This document shows positions 17,091 to 26,594 of a DNA stretch of 64,000 bases, piece by piece. The position numbers were made by a program, and so were the translations under genes. The DNA is taken from contig NZ_VLLE01000003.1 in the NCBI RefSeq assembly GCF_007830055.1, positions 1 to 64,000 on the forward strand. The letters are read 5' to 3'. Positions within the stretch are counted from its first letter, which is position 1. Every line of letters starts with the position of its first letter. Below the pieces are notes generated by a model. It saw only the letters and a program-made list of their open reading frames with translations, made no database searches and was not told where the DNA came from. This stretch comes from Lacibacter cauensis. GTDB lineage: Bacteria > Bacteroidota > Bacteroidia > Chitinophagales > Chitinophagaceae.

Positions 17091-18959
17091 TTAGCGACCC
17101 ATATACACCATTAATATCTGCACATCACTTGGGTTTACTCCAGAAATGCGTGAGGCCTGTCCAAGTGTGCGTGGTCGTATTTTATTAAACTTCTGTAATG
17201 CTTCCGTACTTAATGAAGAAATCTTGTTGTAATCGAAACTGTTGGGTATTTCCAGGTTTTCCAACTGGCTCATGCGCTGTACCAATTCTTTTTCCTTTTC
17301 GATGTACACGTCATACTTCACCTGTATTTCTGTTTGTTCAAACACTTCTTTCGTTTGGTTTCCTGCGATTTGTTGTAAAGTAGGTGATGCAGCTACGAGC
17401 TCATTTAATTGAATACCGGGACGCAATAACAACTGCAGTGCTTTTTGTTTTTGTGTAAGCGGCGCACTATTCTTTGTTTCAAGAAAAGCATTGATTTCTT
17501 CCGGATTCAACGCAACCTCTGCCAATGTTGTTTTCAACTTCTCAACAGCCTCCAGTTTGTTGCGGGTTTTATCCATTCGCTCCTGCGATGCCAATCCCAT
17601 TTTATAGCTCAGTTCGGTTAACCGCAGATCGGCATTATCCTGACGCAGTAATGTTCTGTATTCTGCACGGCTGGTAAACATGCGGTAAGGCTCGTCGGTT
17701 CCTTTGCTGATGAGGTCATCGATCAATACCCCGATATATGCATCGCTTCTTTTTAAAATAAACGGATCCTGTTTGGCTGCTTTCAGGTGCGCATTAATAC
17801 CCGCCATTAATCCCTGACAGGCTGCTTCTTCGTATCCTGTTGTTCCGTTGATCTGGCCCGCAAAGAAAAGATTCTGAATCTGCTTTGTTTCTAATGAATA
17901 GGTTAACTGTGTTGGCGGGAAGAAATCATATTCAATGGCATAACCGGGACGGAACATCCGGGCATTTTCAAAACCCGGCACCTTACGAAGCGCTTCGTAT
18001 TGTACTTGTTCGGGTAGTGATGTCGAAAAGCCATTTACATAGATTTCGACGGTGTTCCAACCTTCCGGCTCTACAAAAAGCTGGTGACGCTCCCGTTCTG
18101 CAAAACGATTGATCTTGTCTTCAATACTGGGACAATAGCGGGGGCCTGTACCCTGTATTCTGCCCTGGTACATCGGGCTTCTGTCGAAACCTGTTTTCAA
18201 AACATCATGCACCTCAGCACTTGTATAGGTAATGAAACAACTGCGTTGTTCTTCTGCCTTTATCCTGGGAACATCCATGTAGGAAAACCCGGTAATTTCT
18301 TCGTCGCCTTTTTGTTCCTCCATTTTCGTGTAATCAAGACTACGGCCATCAATACGGGGAGGTGTTCCTGTTTTTAAACGATCGCTTTCCAAGCCCAATT
18401 CCACAAGCTGCTCTGTAATGCCGGTAGCCGCTTTCTCTGATATACGTCCACCACCTAGCTGCTTCTCTCCGATATGAATTACCCCGTTCAGAAAGGTTCC
18501 GCTGGTTACTACGACAGACTTGGATTTAATCTCATGCCCAAGACCTGTAACAACACCGTAACATCTTCCGTCTTTTACCAACAGGCTTCGCACCATATCC
18601 TGGTAAAAATCAACATTGGGCGTTTGCTCCAGCATTTCCCTCCAGGTTGCGGCGAAGAGCATGCGGTCGTTTTGAGTACGGGGGCTCCACATAGCCGGGC
18701 CTTTCGACCGGTTCAGCATACGGAACTGAATCATACTCTTATCGCTTACAATTCCACTATATCCCCCCAACGCATCTATTTCCCGAACAATCTGCCCTTT
18801 TGCAATGCCACCCATAGCCGGATTGCAGCTCATTTGCGCAATTGTCTGCATGTTCATGGTTACCAGCAACACCTTGCTACCCATATTTGCAGCAGAAGCT
18901 GCCGCTTCACAACCCGCATGACCGGCACCTACAACAATAACATCATAATCTGGAAACAT
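17091..18959 (-). CDS. mnmG: tRNA uridine-5-carboxymethylaminomethyl synthase subunit MnmG
   Basis: A 622-residue FAD protein, the usual length. With MnmE it installs the cmnm5 group on wobble U34 of certain tRNAs. Visible motifs: the Rossmann GAGHAGCEAA at residue 11, CNPAMGGIAKGQIVREIDALGG, and the GidA signatures GPRYCPSIEDKI and CQGLMAGINAHLK; the C-terminal helical domain ends GVNPSDVQILMVYMGR. A TAnnTTTG box lies 22 bases upstream and a parS site follows that. SelU/MnmH, also in this window, acts on the same nucleoside. Confidence 0.95.
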   Translation of the reverse strand: MFPDYDVIVVGAGHAGCEAAASAANMGSKVLLVTMNMQTIAQMSCNPAMGGIAKGQIVREIDALGGYSGIVSDKSMIQFRMLNRSKGPAMWSPRTQNDRMLFAATWREMLEQTPNVDFYQDMVRSLLVKDGRCYGVVTGLGHEIKSKSVVVTSGTFLNGVIHIGEKQLGGGRISEKAATGITEQLVELGLESDRLKTGTPPRIDGRSLDYTKMEEQKGDEEITGFSYMDVPRIKAEEQRSCFITYTSAEVHDVLKTGFDRSPMYQGRIQGTGPRYCPSIEDKINRFAERERHQLFVEPEGWNTVEIYVNGFSTSLPEQVQYEALRKVPGFENARMFRPGYAIEYDFFPPTQLTYSLETKQIQNLFFAGQINGTTGYEEAACQGLMAGINAHLKAAKQDPFILKRSDAYIGVLIDDLISKGTDEPYRMFTSRAEYRTLLRQDNADLRLTELSYKMGLASQERMDKTRNKLEAVEKLKTTLAEVALNPEEINAFLETKNSAPLTQKQKALQLLLRPGIQLNELVAASPTLQQIAGNQTKEVFEQTEIQVKYDVYIEKEKELVQRMSQLENLEIPNSFDYNKISSLSTEALQKFNKIRPRTLGQASRISGVNPSDVQILMVYMGR

Positions 18960-18980
18960 GTAAACAACGCTTTAAGGCTG

Positions 18981-18988
18981 CAAAGATA
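18981..18988 (-). promoter_or_regulatory. mnmG promoter -7 box
   Basis: On the minus strand this reads TATCTTTG, a perfect match to the Bacteroidota sigma-A -7 consensus TAnnTTTG, 22 bases before the mnmG ATG. No clear TTG -33 element is visible. Confidence 0.5.
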
Positions 18989-19015
18989 ACCTCTAATTGG
19001 CTGTGAACAGAACGA

Positions 19016-19031
19016 TGTTTCACGTGGAACA
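19016..19031. promoter_or_regulatory. parS site 1 (ParB binding)
   Basis: The 16-mer TGTTTCACGTGGAACA is the reverse complement of TGTTCCACGTGAAACA, a perfect chromosomal parS sequence. It lies in the 72-bp gap between mnmG and the CAP-domain gene, ending at the base before the CAP gene's stop codon. Confidence 0.88.
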
Positions 19032-19700
19032 TCAATGACATGCGAAGTCCTGCACGAGCAAACCTTTATCACCAGAGCTTTGAATAAACGAAACTCCTAC
19101 AAGCTGAAATCTGGGGTTAAGAATATTTACCCTATGCCCTTTATCCGGCACTCCATGATCGATCAGAAGTGCAATAAGGGACTCTAATCCATTAAAGCTT
19201 CCAATAAATATATTCTCAGCCCCACAGGTATATTTCCCGGCAGCCTGTATTCGCTGCACAAAATTTTTACCTGAGGAAGAAATGTGGCTGATGACACCGT
19301 TTCGCTTCTTTAAGTCCAAAGCATGGGCTGCGGCCATAGTATTCAGACCAGAGTCGGGCAAGACGAGCGTAAGCGTTTGGGGAGCTTTAAGAATGTCGAC
19401 CTCTAAAGATCGTGTATAAGCCGATTTGGCTTCAGGGAATTGAACTAAGAACTCTTTGATGATTGTATTGAGGAACCGACGAGGATTTTGCCTGAAGTAA
19501 TTCAACCAATAAACCGACTCCTGTTCTGGCTTCGACAAGGACTTATAAACAGCAGAGTTGTTTAATGTCTTGATAAGCGAAGAATCATACGAATGGCTAT
19601 ATACAAAGGGCTTATCCTTTAAGGTAAGAATACCTTGCGATAAACCAGTCGTACAAATAGAGATGAAGGCAAGAACAAAGGCATGTTTCACGTGGAACAT
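19032..19700 (-). CDS. Secreted CAP-domain (SCP/PR1-like) protein
   Basis: A 222-residue protein. The N-terminal hydrophobic stretch (HAFVLAFISICTTGLSQ) is a signal peptide. The CAP fold covers about 75-222: YWLNYFRQNPRRFLN, LNTMAAAHALDLKKRNGVIS, HIS, CGAENIF and GHRVNILNPRFQLVGVSF. The His and Glu positions (H in SHISSSG, E in AENI, H in GHRVN) match the CAP cavity. Role unknown; the family includes secreted cell-wall-associated proteins. The start codon and first residues MFHVKH are encoded by the parS site at 19684, which argues that the coding start has been adapted to a fixed DNA site. Confidence 0.75.
   Translation of the reverse strand: MFHVKHAFVLAFISICTTGLSQGILTLKDKPFVYSHSYDSSLIKTLNNSAVYKSLSKPEQESVYWLNYFRQNPRRFLNTIIKEFLVQFPEAKSAYTRSLEVDILKAPQTLTLVLPDSGLNTMAAAHALDLKKRNGVISHISSSGKNFVQRIQAAGKYTCGAENIFIGSFNGLESLIALLIDHGVPDKGHRVNILNPRFQLVGVSFIQSSGDKGLLVQDFACH
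19684..19699. promoter_or_regulatory. parS site 2 (ParB binding), overlapping a start codon
   Basis: An exact second copy of TGTTTCACGTGGAACA, 668 bp from site 1 in the same orientation. On the minus strand it encodes the ATG and the first codons of the CAP-domain gene (MFHVKH). Confidence 0.88.
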
Positions 19701-19710
19701 TGTGTGCGAT

Positions 19711-20142
19711 TTATTGAAGGTATAAACGCAGATAATGATCTTCCCGTTCCCGCATCTTCTTAATTTGTTGTGAAGATTTATCGTTATAACCAACTAAGTG
19801 CAAGCATCCATGAAAAATTACACGATGCAACTCCTCTTTAAACGAAACCTTACCCTCTTTTGCATTCTCCTTTACTCTATCAATACTGATATACAACTCA
19901 GCCTCAAGACCTGATTTATCTTTATTAATTGGGAAAGTAATGATGTCGGTGTAATAGTCGTGGTTTAAAAAATCCCTGTTAATAACCAGCAAAGCATCGT
20001 CGGTGCAAAAGATTACATTTAAACTACGAAGCATACAACCCTCCTTCTTAAACAGCATCGCTATTGCGTATTTTAGCGCATTCCGTTTCGTAAAAGAAAA
20101 CCTGATATCCTGGTAAAAAAAATTAACACAGTTCGCTGCCAT
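19711..20142 (-). CDS. ybeY: Endoribonuclease YbeY
   Basis: A 143-residue metalloprotein that matures 16S rRNA and takes part in ribosome quality control. The catalytic stretch is FHGCLHLVGYND: the first two His ligands of the H-x3-H-x5-H motif are present and the third position is Asp instead of His. Upstream, FCTDDALLVINRDFLNHDYYTDIITF is the family's conserved strand-loop with TDI(I)TFP. The start at 20142 is preferred over 20151. It is ten bases upstream of the CAP gene and in the same minus-strand group as mnmG. Confidence 0.9.
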   Translation of the reverse strand: MAANCVNFFYQDIRFSFTKRNALKYAIAMLFKKEGCMLRSLNVIFCTDDALLVINRDFLNHDYYTDIITFPINKDKSGLEAELYISIDRVKENAKEGKVSFKEELHRVIFHGCLHLVGYNDKSSQQIKKMREREDHYLRLYLQ

Positions 20143-20181
20143 AGACCTCAAAATTCGGGAAGATTCAGTTATGGATTGCGG

Positions 20182-20189
20182 TACTTTTG
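20182..20189 (+). promoter_or_regulatory. feoA promoter -7 box
   Basis: TACTTTTG matches TAnnTTTG and ends eight bases before the feoA ATG, implying a very short or absent leader. Confidence 0.4.
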
Positions 20190-20197
20190 CAAAGTAT

Positions 20198-20431
20198 ATG
20201 AAACGACTATCGGAACTAGTGCCAGGACAGAAAGCGATTATTCATTCTTTTGAAAATGACGAGATATTTCTCAAACTCATGGAGATGGGTTGTGTACCTG
20301 GAGAGGAGGTACTCATGGAGATGCAGGCACCTCTTGGCGACCCTATCAGTATTAAGGTGGCGGGCTATCAACTAAGCCTACGGTTGGAAGAAGCACAGAG
20401 CATCATCGTAACAACTGCAAAAACTACCTAA
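20198..20431 (+). CDS. feoA: FeoA-domain ferrous iron transport protein
   Basis: A 77-residue SH3-like protein (MKRLSELVPGQKAIIHSF, LKLMEMGCVPGEEVLMEMQAPLGDP, GYQLSLRLEEAQSIIV). It is thought to assist FeoB in the cytoplasm during Fe(II) uptake. The usual feoAB arrangement is broken here: feoB is 18 kb away at 38699 and feoA sits with nadD. The ATG at 20198 gives the conserved family start. A -7 box precedes it. Confidence 0.88.
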   Translation: MKRLSELVPGQKAIIHSFENDEIFLKLMEMGCVPGEEVLMEMQAPLGDPISIKVAGYQLSLRLEEAQSIIVTTAKTT

Positions 20432-20441
20432 AAAGTCAGCC

Positions 20442-21029
20442 ATGAAAACTGGTTTGTATTTCGGTTCCTTTAATCCAATCCATACCGGTCATTTAATTAT
20501 TGCGCAACACCTATTAAATGAAACCGATCTGCAACAGGTATGGTTTGTTGTATCACCACAAAACCCGTTTAAGCAACAAAAAACTTTGCTTAACGAATAC
20601 GACCGTCTTTACCTAGTGAATCTAGCTATTCAAAAAACGTCGGGGTTTAAAGCAACTGATATTGAATTTAATCTACCAAAACCTTCGTACACAATTGATA
20701 CACTTACTTATCTGGAAGAGAAATATCCTCAACATGAATTTGTACTCATCATGGGGAGCGACAGTTTGCAAAACCTAGACAAATGGAAGAATGCAGAAAC
20801 AATTATGCAGAACTACCCTGTTTATGTTTATGATCGACCGGGCTTTCCTGCTGATCAACCAGAAATCAAACAACTTACCCGTTTAAAAGCACCACTACTG
20901 GAAATTTCGGCTACACATATCCGTGAGTTAGTGCAGCAAGGTAAATCGATCCGCTACCTTGTACCTGATGAAGTATTGGATGAAATTGAAAAATCAGGAT
21001 ATTACAAACTAAAAAATCCAGCCAAGTAA
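20442..21029 (+). CDS. nadD: Nicotinate-nucleotide adenylyltransferase
   Basis: A 195-residue enzyme joining nicotinate mononucleotide and ATP to give deamido-NAD. The nucleotidyl-transferase signature [16 protein letters not shown] is at residue 8, and the C-terminal motif [20 protein letters not shown] carries the conserved SxTxIR. It begins ten bases after feoA. Its last 21 bases overlap the end of the convergent chromate transporter gene. It belongs to the same pathway as nadA at 48175. Confidence 0.93.
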   Translation: MKTGLYFGSFNPIHTGHLIIAQHLLNETDLQQVWFVVSPQNPFKQQKTLLNEYDRLYLVNLAIQKTSGFKATDIEFNLPKPSYTIDTLTYLEEKYPQHEFVLIMGSDSLQNLDKWKNAETIMQNYPVYVYDRPGFPADQPEIKQLTRLKAPLLEISATHIRELVQQGKSIRYLVPDEVLDEIEKSGYYKLKNPAK

Positions 21030-22217
21030 CAAGCACACAAAAGCTATTATGGGGGGAGGAATCTTGGTTGTAGAGAGCAATACAGTTGTAGAAAAAATCA
21101 CAATAAGGTTAAGGTAACTAACTGTTTTGAATTCAAGAATTGATATGTCTCTGGCAACATAAAACGCCGAGGCGACCATTAAGCCCACTGTAGCAGCTTT
21201 AATTCCTTCAAGTGATCTGTTAACGACTGTATACTTTTTAAGATTATTCCAGATTGGATAAAAGAACAATACCAACAACAAACTCGGCAAAAAGATTGCA
21301 ACCGCACCCACAGCAATTCCAATCAGCTGACTTTGTTTTCCCAAATCACGCATTGCCATACCGCCCGCATAAGATGCCATTGAAAAGACAGGCCCAGGTA
21401 CTCCCTGTACAAACCCGGCACCAGTTAACAACTCCTCACCAGTCATATATTGCGTCTTTTCCCTGATTACAAACTGCTCATACATCATCGGAACGAGTAC
21501 CTGTCCCCCACCAAAAACAAGGCTGCCAAAACGATAGAAATTCTCAAAAAGATTAAATGCTCTTCTATTCTCCCATTCCTGCTTACGAGCTGTTTCACTT
21601 AAGAAGCCCGCAAGAATAAAAACAATAGCAAATAGCCAAATATTCGTCCATTTAATCTTTCGTCTTTTGACCTCTTGTTTCGGTTCTCCTTTGTTTACAA
21701 AATTTGTTACTATTCCACCAATAACTAAGATGATCGGAAAGACCCACGGTGTTTTTATAAAGAAATACACTGCAAACGCAGCAATGATCATAATTACCCT
21801 GGTCACAGCATTATGAATAGCTGTTTTGTAACTATGCCAAGTTGCATATATCAGAAACCCAACAGCCATGGGTTGGAGAAATTTAAAAATATCCGTGTGC
21901 AGCGTACGCTTATCTAGATAGTGTACAAAAAAAGAAAGTCCACCCATAATACAGCAGGCTGGAGCAATCCAAATTAGTAGCGTTACCAACGCTAGCGGTA
22001 AACCACCCCGTTTATAGCCGATCAGTGTAATTGTTTGCGTCGAACTGGCGCCGGGCAGTAACTGACAAAATGCAAAGAGGTCAGTTAGCTCCTGCTCCGT
22101 TAAATCCTTTCGCTTTTTTACAAAAACTTTCATTAACATCCCAATGTGGCCCTGCGGACCACCAAAAGCCGTCAATGTGTATAACAGTACGGCTTTTAAA
22201 AAAGGGATGTGACGAAT
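21009..22217 (-). CDS. chrA: Chromate transporter, ChrA family, two-domain form
   Basis: A polytopic membrane protein with two homologous halves, each beginning with the CHR motif: [13 protein letters not shown] at the front and [15 protein letters not shown] in the middle, each followed by [10 protein letters not shown] or [12 protein letters not shown]. It exports chromate or a related oxyanion. The conserved N-terminus ([19 protein letters not shown]) continues 14 codons upstream of the first TTG (22175). No ATG or GTG exists before the stop at about 22250, so the likely start is ATT at 22217; with TTG the protein lacks its first helix. Its 3' end overlaps nadD by 21 bases. Confidence 0.85.
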   Translation of the reverse strand: MRHIPFLKAVLLYTLTAFGGPQGHIGMLMKVFVKKRKDLTEQELTDLFAFCQLLPGASSTQTITLIGYKRGGLPLALVTLLIWIAPACCIMGGLSFFVHYLDKRTLHTDIFKFLQPMAVGFLIYATWHSYKTAIHNAVTRVIMIIAAFAVYFFIKTPWVFPIILVIGGIVTNFVNKGEPKQEVKRRKIKWTNIWLFAIVFILAGFLSETARKQEWENRRAFNLFENFYRFGSLVFGGGQVLVPMMYEQFVIREKTQYMTGEELLTGAGFVQGVPGPVFSMASYAGGMAMRDLGKQSQLIGIAVGAVAIFLPSLLLVLFFYPIWNNLKKYTVVNRSLEGIKAATVGLMVASAFYVARDISILEFKTVSYLNLIVIFSTTVLLSTTKIPPPIIAFVCLLLGWIF

Positions 22218-22239
22218 GAATTTCAGAAGAACGTATTTA

Positions 22240-23184
22240 TTATTTTTTTAATCCGATTTCTCTGAGACGCTCATCGAGGTACGCACCTGCAGTAGCATCG
22301 GGATAATGCTTTGGATTATCTGCAGTAATGCAACTTTCCAAACAAGCCAACGACATATTGCCTTTTGGATGTAAAAAGAATGGAATCGAAAACCGGGAAG
22401 TATGCCAAAGCTCTCTTGGTGGATTAACAACACGGTGCGTTGTGGAACGCAGTTTATTGTTGGTTAGACGCTGCAGCATATCGCCAACGTTTACCACGAT
22501 TTGTTCAGGCAACGATGTAACGCCAACCCACTCATTTTGTTTTGTCAAAATCTGCAGTCCATCTGCTGAAGCTCCAACTAATAAGGTTATTAAATTAATA
22601 TCCTCATGTTGCTCTGCCCGTATAGCGCTCTTTGGTTCACTTGTGATTGGAGGATAATGTATCGCACGCAGGATTGAGTTTCCGTTACGAACCCACCCAT
22701 CGAAATAAAACTCATCGAGTCCTAGATATAAAGCAATTGCCTGTAATAATTTTGTTCCACTCTCCTCAAATGCACGATAAGCGCTATGAAAAGTTGGATT
22801 GAACTTCTCTATTTCGCTCACCAATACGTTATCCGGATACTCTTCCGGTATGTACTCCTCACCTTCTGCTTTCTGACCGTATTGAAAAAACTCCTTCAGA
22901 TCCGGCGCCTCACTGCCTTTTGCATGTTCTTTTCCAAATGAAGTATATCCTCGCTGACCGGCTAATTCAGGAATTTCATAGCTACGCTTTTTTTCGAGAG
23001 GCAATGAGAAAAATTGCTGCAGATATTTATAGAGATCCGCAATCAATTCATCAGGAACACCATGGTTCTTTACGGCAACGAAGCCAACTTCTTCGTAAGC
23101 ACGTCCAAGCTCATTTACAAAACGCTCTTTAAGCACCGGATTTCCACTTGTAAAATCAGCCAAATCAACAACAGGAATTGTCAT
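22240..23184 (-). CDS. 2-oxoglutarate/Fe(II) dioxygenase, isopenicillin-N-synthase family
   Basis: A 314-residue non-heme iron oxygenase. The N-terminal DIOX_N part (about 1-120) opens IPVVDLADF. The jelly-roll core has the iron triad in [13 protein letters not shown] (HxD) and STTHRVVNP (distal His), and RFSIPFF supplies the 2-oxoglutarate-binding Arg with Ser. Substrate unknown; relatives are widespread in bacteria. It precedes chrA on the same strand by 22 bases. Confidence 0.88.
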   Translation of the reverse strand: MTIPVVDLADFTSGNPVLKERFVNELGRAYEEVGFVAVKNHGVPDELIADLYKYLQQFFSLPLEKKRSYEIPELAGQRGYTSFGKEHAKGSEAPDLKEFFQYGQKAEGEEYIPEEYPDNVLVSEIEKFNPTFHSAYRAFEESGTKLLQAIALYLGLDEFYFDGWVRNGNSILRAIHYPPITSEPKSAIRAEQHEDINLITLLVGASADGLQILTKQNEWVGVTSLPEQIVVNVGDMLQRLTNNKLRSTTHRVVNPPRELWHTSRFSIPFFLHPKGNMSLACLESCITADNPKHYPDATAGAYLDERLREIGLKK

Positions 23185-23248
23185 AACAAAAGTTTTTATT
23201 TCTTAAGTGCTGCTTTTCTATTAGGTTTGAATTGCAAAAATTACAAAA

Positions 23249-24307
23249 TTGATTGACTCTAAGAAAGGTTTTTTATTTCTTTCAGCACTTTTTACTTGTA
23301 TTCTCCCGGGATGCTTTCCTTCTTACAAAGCACAGACAAGTGGTTACAAAACATCTTTTCAAATATCCGATAGTATTCCTGATTACTCTGACCTGAAATA
23401 CTGGGCTGCACATCCATGGAAGAAAGATCCGTCAGACAGTATACCACTGCCATTGCGAAATATACCAATAGATACCAGTGTAGATGTTTTCTTTATTCAC
23501 CCAACAACTCTTACCGATCCAAAGCTGAACGGGCGAATATGGAATGCATCAATTAACGATGCAGACCTGAATGCAAAAACCGACTATACTAGTATCTTAT
23601 ACCAAGCCAGCGTATTTAACGGGAACTGTCGGGTGTTTGCACCCCGTTACAGACAAGCACATATCTTTTCGTTCTTTACAACAGACACAACAAAAAGCAA
23701 AGATGCATTGAACCTCGCCTACAGGGATGTAGAGACCGCTTTTGCTTATTATCTCAAAAACTATAATAATGGAAGACCAATCATCATTGCTTCACATAGC
23801 CAGGGTACCGTACATGCTGCTATGCTTTTGAAGAAATACTTTGAGCAAACAAACCTGCAAACTCAATTGGTTGCAGCCTACATTGTAGGGCTACCTGTAG
23901 CTAAAAACCTGTTTCAATACATAGAAGTTTGTAAAACGCCAACGGAAACCGGGTGTATCAATTCGTGGAGAACGTTCAGAACAGGCTATTTACCTACATA
24001 TGTTCAAAACGAAAAATCGAAAGCGATTGTTACAAACCCTTTAAGCTGGACAACAACCGACTCACTCATTTCCCGAATGAACAATGACGGCTCTGTACTC
24101 TACAAGTTCAATAAACGTTATTTACATACCAACTCGGCGCAGATACACGGCAATGTTCTCTGGACAAACAGACCTAAATTTTTCTTTGGCATTTTCTTGA
24201 AAACAAAGAATTATCATGCGGGTGATTATAATCTCTTCTATTACTCAATAAGGAAAAATATAAAAGAGAGAATTGAAGCCTATCATCATCTAACGAACAC
24301 AAGATGA
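23249..24307 (+). CDS. DUF3089 lipoprotein, alpha/beta-hydrolase-like
   Basis: A 352-residue protein. The lipobox ILPGC places the Cys at about residue 21, so it is membrane-anchored. The DUF3089 core shows DVFFIHPTT, CRVFAPRYRQAHIFSFF, a nucleophile elbow in IIASHSQGTVHA, and later YIVGLPV. This is an alpha/beta hydrolase family with lipase-like residues. The start is TTG at 23249; no ATG fits. It overlaps the following membrane gene by four bases and opens an AT-rich four-gene operon. Confidence 0.78.
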   Translation: MIDSKKGFLFLSALFTCILPGCFPSYKAQTSGYKTSFQISDSIPDYSDLKYWAAHPWKKDPSDSIPLPLRNIPIDTSVDVFFIHPTTLTDPKLNGRIWNASINDADLNAKTDYTSILYQASVFNGNCRVFAPRYRQAHIFSFFTTDTTKSKDALNLAYRDVETAFAYYLKNYNNGRPIIIASHSQGTVHAAMLLKKYFEQTNLQTQLVAAYIVGLPVAKNLFQYIEVCKTPTETGCINSWRTFRTGYLPTYVQNEKSKAIVTNPLSWTTTDSLISRMNNDGSVLYKFNKRYLHTNSAQIHGNVLWTNRPKFFFGIFLKTKNYHAGDYNLFYYSIRKNIKERIEAYHHLTNTR

Positions 24308-25890
24308 GCACCTCAAAAATTCTAACAGCGGTCATTGTATTTGCGTTCGTTACACGAATGCTATTATTATTAGCATTTCCCTTGCAGGATACAGACTATT
24401 ACATGATTAACGCCGCAGCGGAAAACTTAGCCAATGGCAATGGACTCGGGTTTCAAAGATCAGACCCGCTCGACCTTTCCGCTATCCGCTTTGAAGGTCT
24501 AAGATTATGGCCGCCCTTGCCAACAATTTTACTATCCGGAATATTTAAAATTACCGGAGATATCAATTTCGCTAATACTCTGCTACTTATTCTTTGCCTT
24601 TCATTACTTTTTTATTTTTTACGAGTACTGTTTTCTGCTCTGGATCTATCGCTAAGAGTACAAATTCTTTGTTTCCTTATCATAGGCCTAAACCCTGAAA
24701 TTATTAAACAACCAGGAGTAAGTGATCTTGCAGCTGCTACTTTTTGTATCGGCTCATGTTCATATGCATACTCATTAGTAGAATCACAAACGAAAAAAAA
24801 ATTGCCGTGGCTGATTCTCTATGGAGGACTTCTTTTTCTTCCATCAGCATTCCGTTATCAATACTATCCAATAACAATTCTCATCCCGGTATTACTGTTT
24901 TTAATTGGGCACCGTTACAAGAAATATACTTTGAAACAACAAAGTCTTGTTTTATTCATAATTGAAATTATTAGCATTTCTATTCAGGAGATCTTCCTAT
25001 ACACATACACCTATCAACCATTATCGCAATCAATTTCTATGGATAACTACGGTGTGTATATCTATAATCTATATTTTGTATATCCGTTTTTTTTAAAAAC
25101 ATTTTTAAACTTCGGATACATCGAAAATCAATTTTATACCGTTTTTCAAATTACACGTAACTACTATTCGCTAATTGTACTTGCCTTGTTTGTGTTCTGG
25201 ATATTAATGCTAGCAAAAGAATTATATAAAACCAACGATATTCTAATTAGAAAAAAATATATCTATTTGTTGACTTCTATCCTTCTTTTGCCTTTCCTTA
25301 CATTAATCACACTATCTCTTTTTCTAAATAGTCGATCGGGTGATCCCGGAGGCTGGACCTATGTGACTGAGGGAAGATATTATATTGTCACATCACTATT
25401 AATACTTGCGATCACAGCATGGTTCCTGAAAAGTAAAACGACAAGACCCGGTTACGCTTTTTCTAAAATTGCGAAAAAATTTTTTGCCTTAATACTTATT
25501 TATAATCTATCATCTACCATCAAATTTTATGTAAATTTCTTCAATCATAACATTCCTGATAAAGAAAAATACCATAAAATGGACCGGGCAAAGATTGACG
25601 ATTTGCTTACCAAGAACTCACTTGGAAATATGCAAACAATATTGACCTATAACGATCCATTTTACGCCTTCTTTAAATACAAGCCTAACATTGCTGTTAC
25701 GCTAAAAATTCCAATTCTGGTAAGACAAAATTTCTATACAACAAAAAATATTCAACTTTTGATTGTAGCAAATAAACCAATGACAAACAATGATAGCCTA
25801 CTCATTCTTTACAGCAACGCAAAACATCTCGCAACTTTGAATACAACTCAGCTTTATATTGCCGAAATTAAGCCAACTTCAATTAAATAA
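24304..25890 (+). CDS. Multi-pass membrane glycosyltransferase-like protein
   Basis: A 528-residue protein with about 10-12 hydrophobic segments. The first loop has an acidic motif after helix 1 (PLQDTDYYMINAAAEN), and the arrangement resembles GT-C (ArnT/PMT-like) polyprenyl-sugar transferases, though the family cannot be fixed. It is AT-rich. Overlap of four bases with the DUF3089 gene and proximity to a GT2 gene indicate a glycan-assembly operon. Confidence 0.65.
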   Translation: MSTSKILTAVIVFAFVTRMLLLLAFPLQDTDYYMINAAAENLANGNGLGFQRSDPLDLSAIRFEGLRLWPPLPTILLSGIFKITGDINFANTLLLILCLSLLFYFLRVLFSALDLSLRVQILCFLIIGLNPEIIKQPGVSDLAAATFCIGSCSYAYSLVESQTKKKLPWLILYGGLLFLPSAFRYQYYPITILIPVLLFLIGHRYKKYTLKQQSLVLFIIEIISISIQEIFLYTYTYQPLSQSISMDNYGVYIYNLYFVYPFFLKTFLNFGYIENQFYTVFQITRNYYSLIVLALFVFWILMLAKELYKTNDILIRKKYIYLLTSILLLPFLTLITLSLFLNSRSGDPGGWTYVTEGRYYIVTSLLILAITAWFLKSKTTRPGYAFSKIAKKFFALILIYNLSSTIKFYVNFFNHNIPDKEKYHKMDRAKIDDLLTKNSLGNMQTILTYNDPFYAFFKYKPNIAVTLKIPILVRQNFYTTKNIQLLIVANKPMTNNDSLLILYSNAKHLATLNTTQLYIAEIKPTSIK

Positions 25891-25892
25891 CC

Positions 25893-26594
25893 TTGAACAA
25901 TTTACAAAACGATAATCAGTCTGTATTTGTACTTGTACCCTCCTACAATGAGAATGAGGTTCTACGTGATGTTGTTTCTATGCTTGTTGAAAAAAAATAC
26001 TCTGTTGTAGTTATTGATGACGGCTCTACTATACGACAATCCCTATATTTAAAAAATCTACCTGTTCATTACATCAGACACAAGTTAAACCTAGGACAAG
26101 GTGCCGCTCTTCAAACAGGAACGAACTTCGCCTTATCGAAGGGTGCTACCTATATCGTTCATTTCGATGCCGATGGTCAACACTCAGCAAAAGATGTCGC
26201 AACTCTGCTACATCCCTTAGAAGATGATACAATAGATATTGTTTTCGGATCACGTTTTCTTGTACCAACATTGTCAGGCTATATACCAATTCAAAAAAAA
26301 ATACTACTATTTTTTGGAAGATATATCAACTACATTTTTTCCGGACTCCTGTTAAGTGATGCGCACAACGGCCTGCGAGCGATGACATCCAAAGCATCAA
26401 CAAAAATCATTCTTACCGAAAACCGTATGGCACACGCTTCGGAAATACTATTCCTGGTCAAAAAAAACAGATTACGGTTTACTGAAGTATCTGTAAGCAT
26501 TAGTTATACAGATTATTCCAAATCCAAGGGACAACCAGTTTGGAATAGTATTCGCATTTTTTTCGATTTAATTTTGCATAAACTCTTCGAATGA
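25893..26594 (+). CDS. Glycosyltransferase family 2 (DPM1/DPG-synthase-like)
   Basis: A 233-residue GT-A transferase. VFVLVPSYNENEVL is the nucleotide-binding strand, VVIDDGS follows, and HFDADGQHS carries the DxD metal site. The family often makes polyprenyl-phosphate sugar donors, which would suit the neighbouring GT-C-like protein. The start is TTG at 25893, two bases after the preceding stop. It overlaps the DUF2304 gene by four bases. Confidence 0.85.
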   Translation: MNNLQNDNQSVFVLVPSYNENEVLRDVVSMLVEKKYSVVVIDDGSTIRQSLYLKNLPVHYIRHKLNLGQGAALQTGTNFALSKGATYIVHFDADGQHSAKDVATLLHPLEDDTIDIVFGSRFLVPTLSGYIPIQKKILLFFGRYINYIFSGLLLSDAHNGLRAMTSKASTKIILTENRMAHASEILFLVKKNRLRFTEVSVSISYTDYSKSKGQPVWNSIRIFFDLILHKLFE

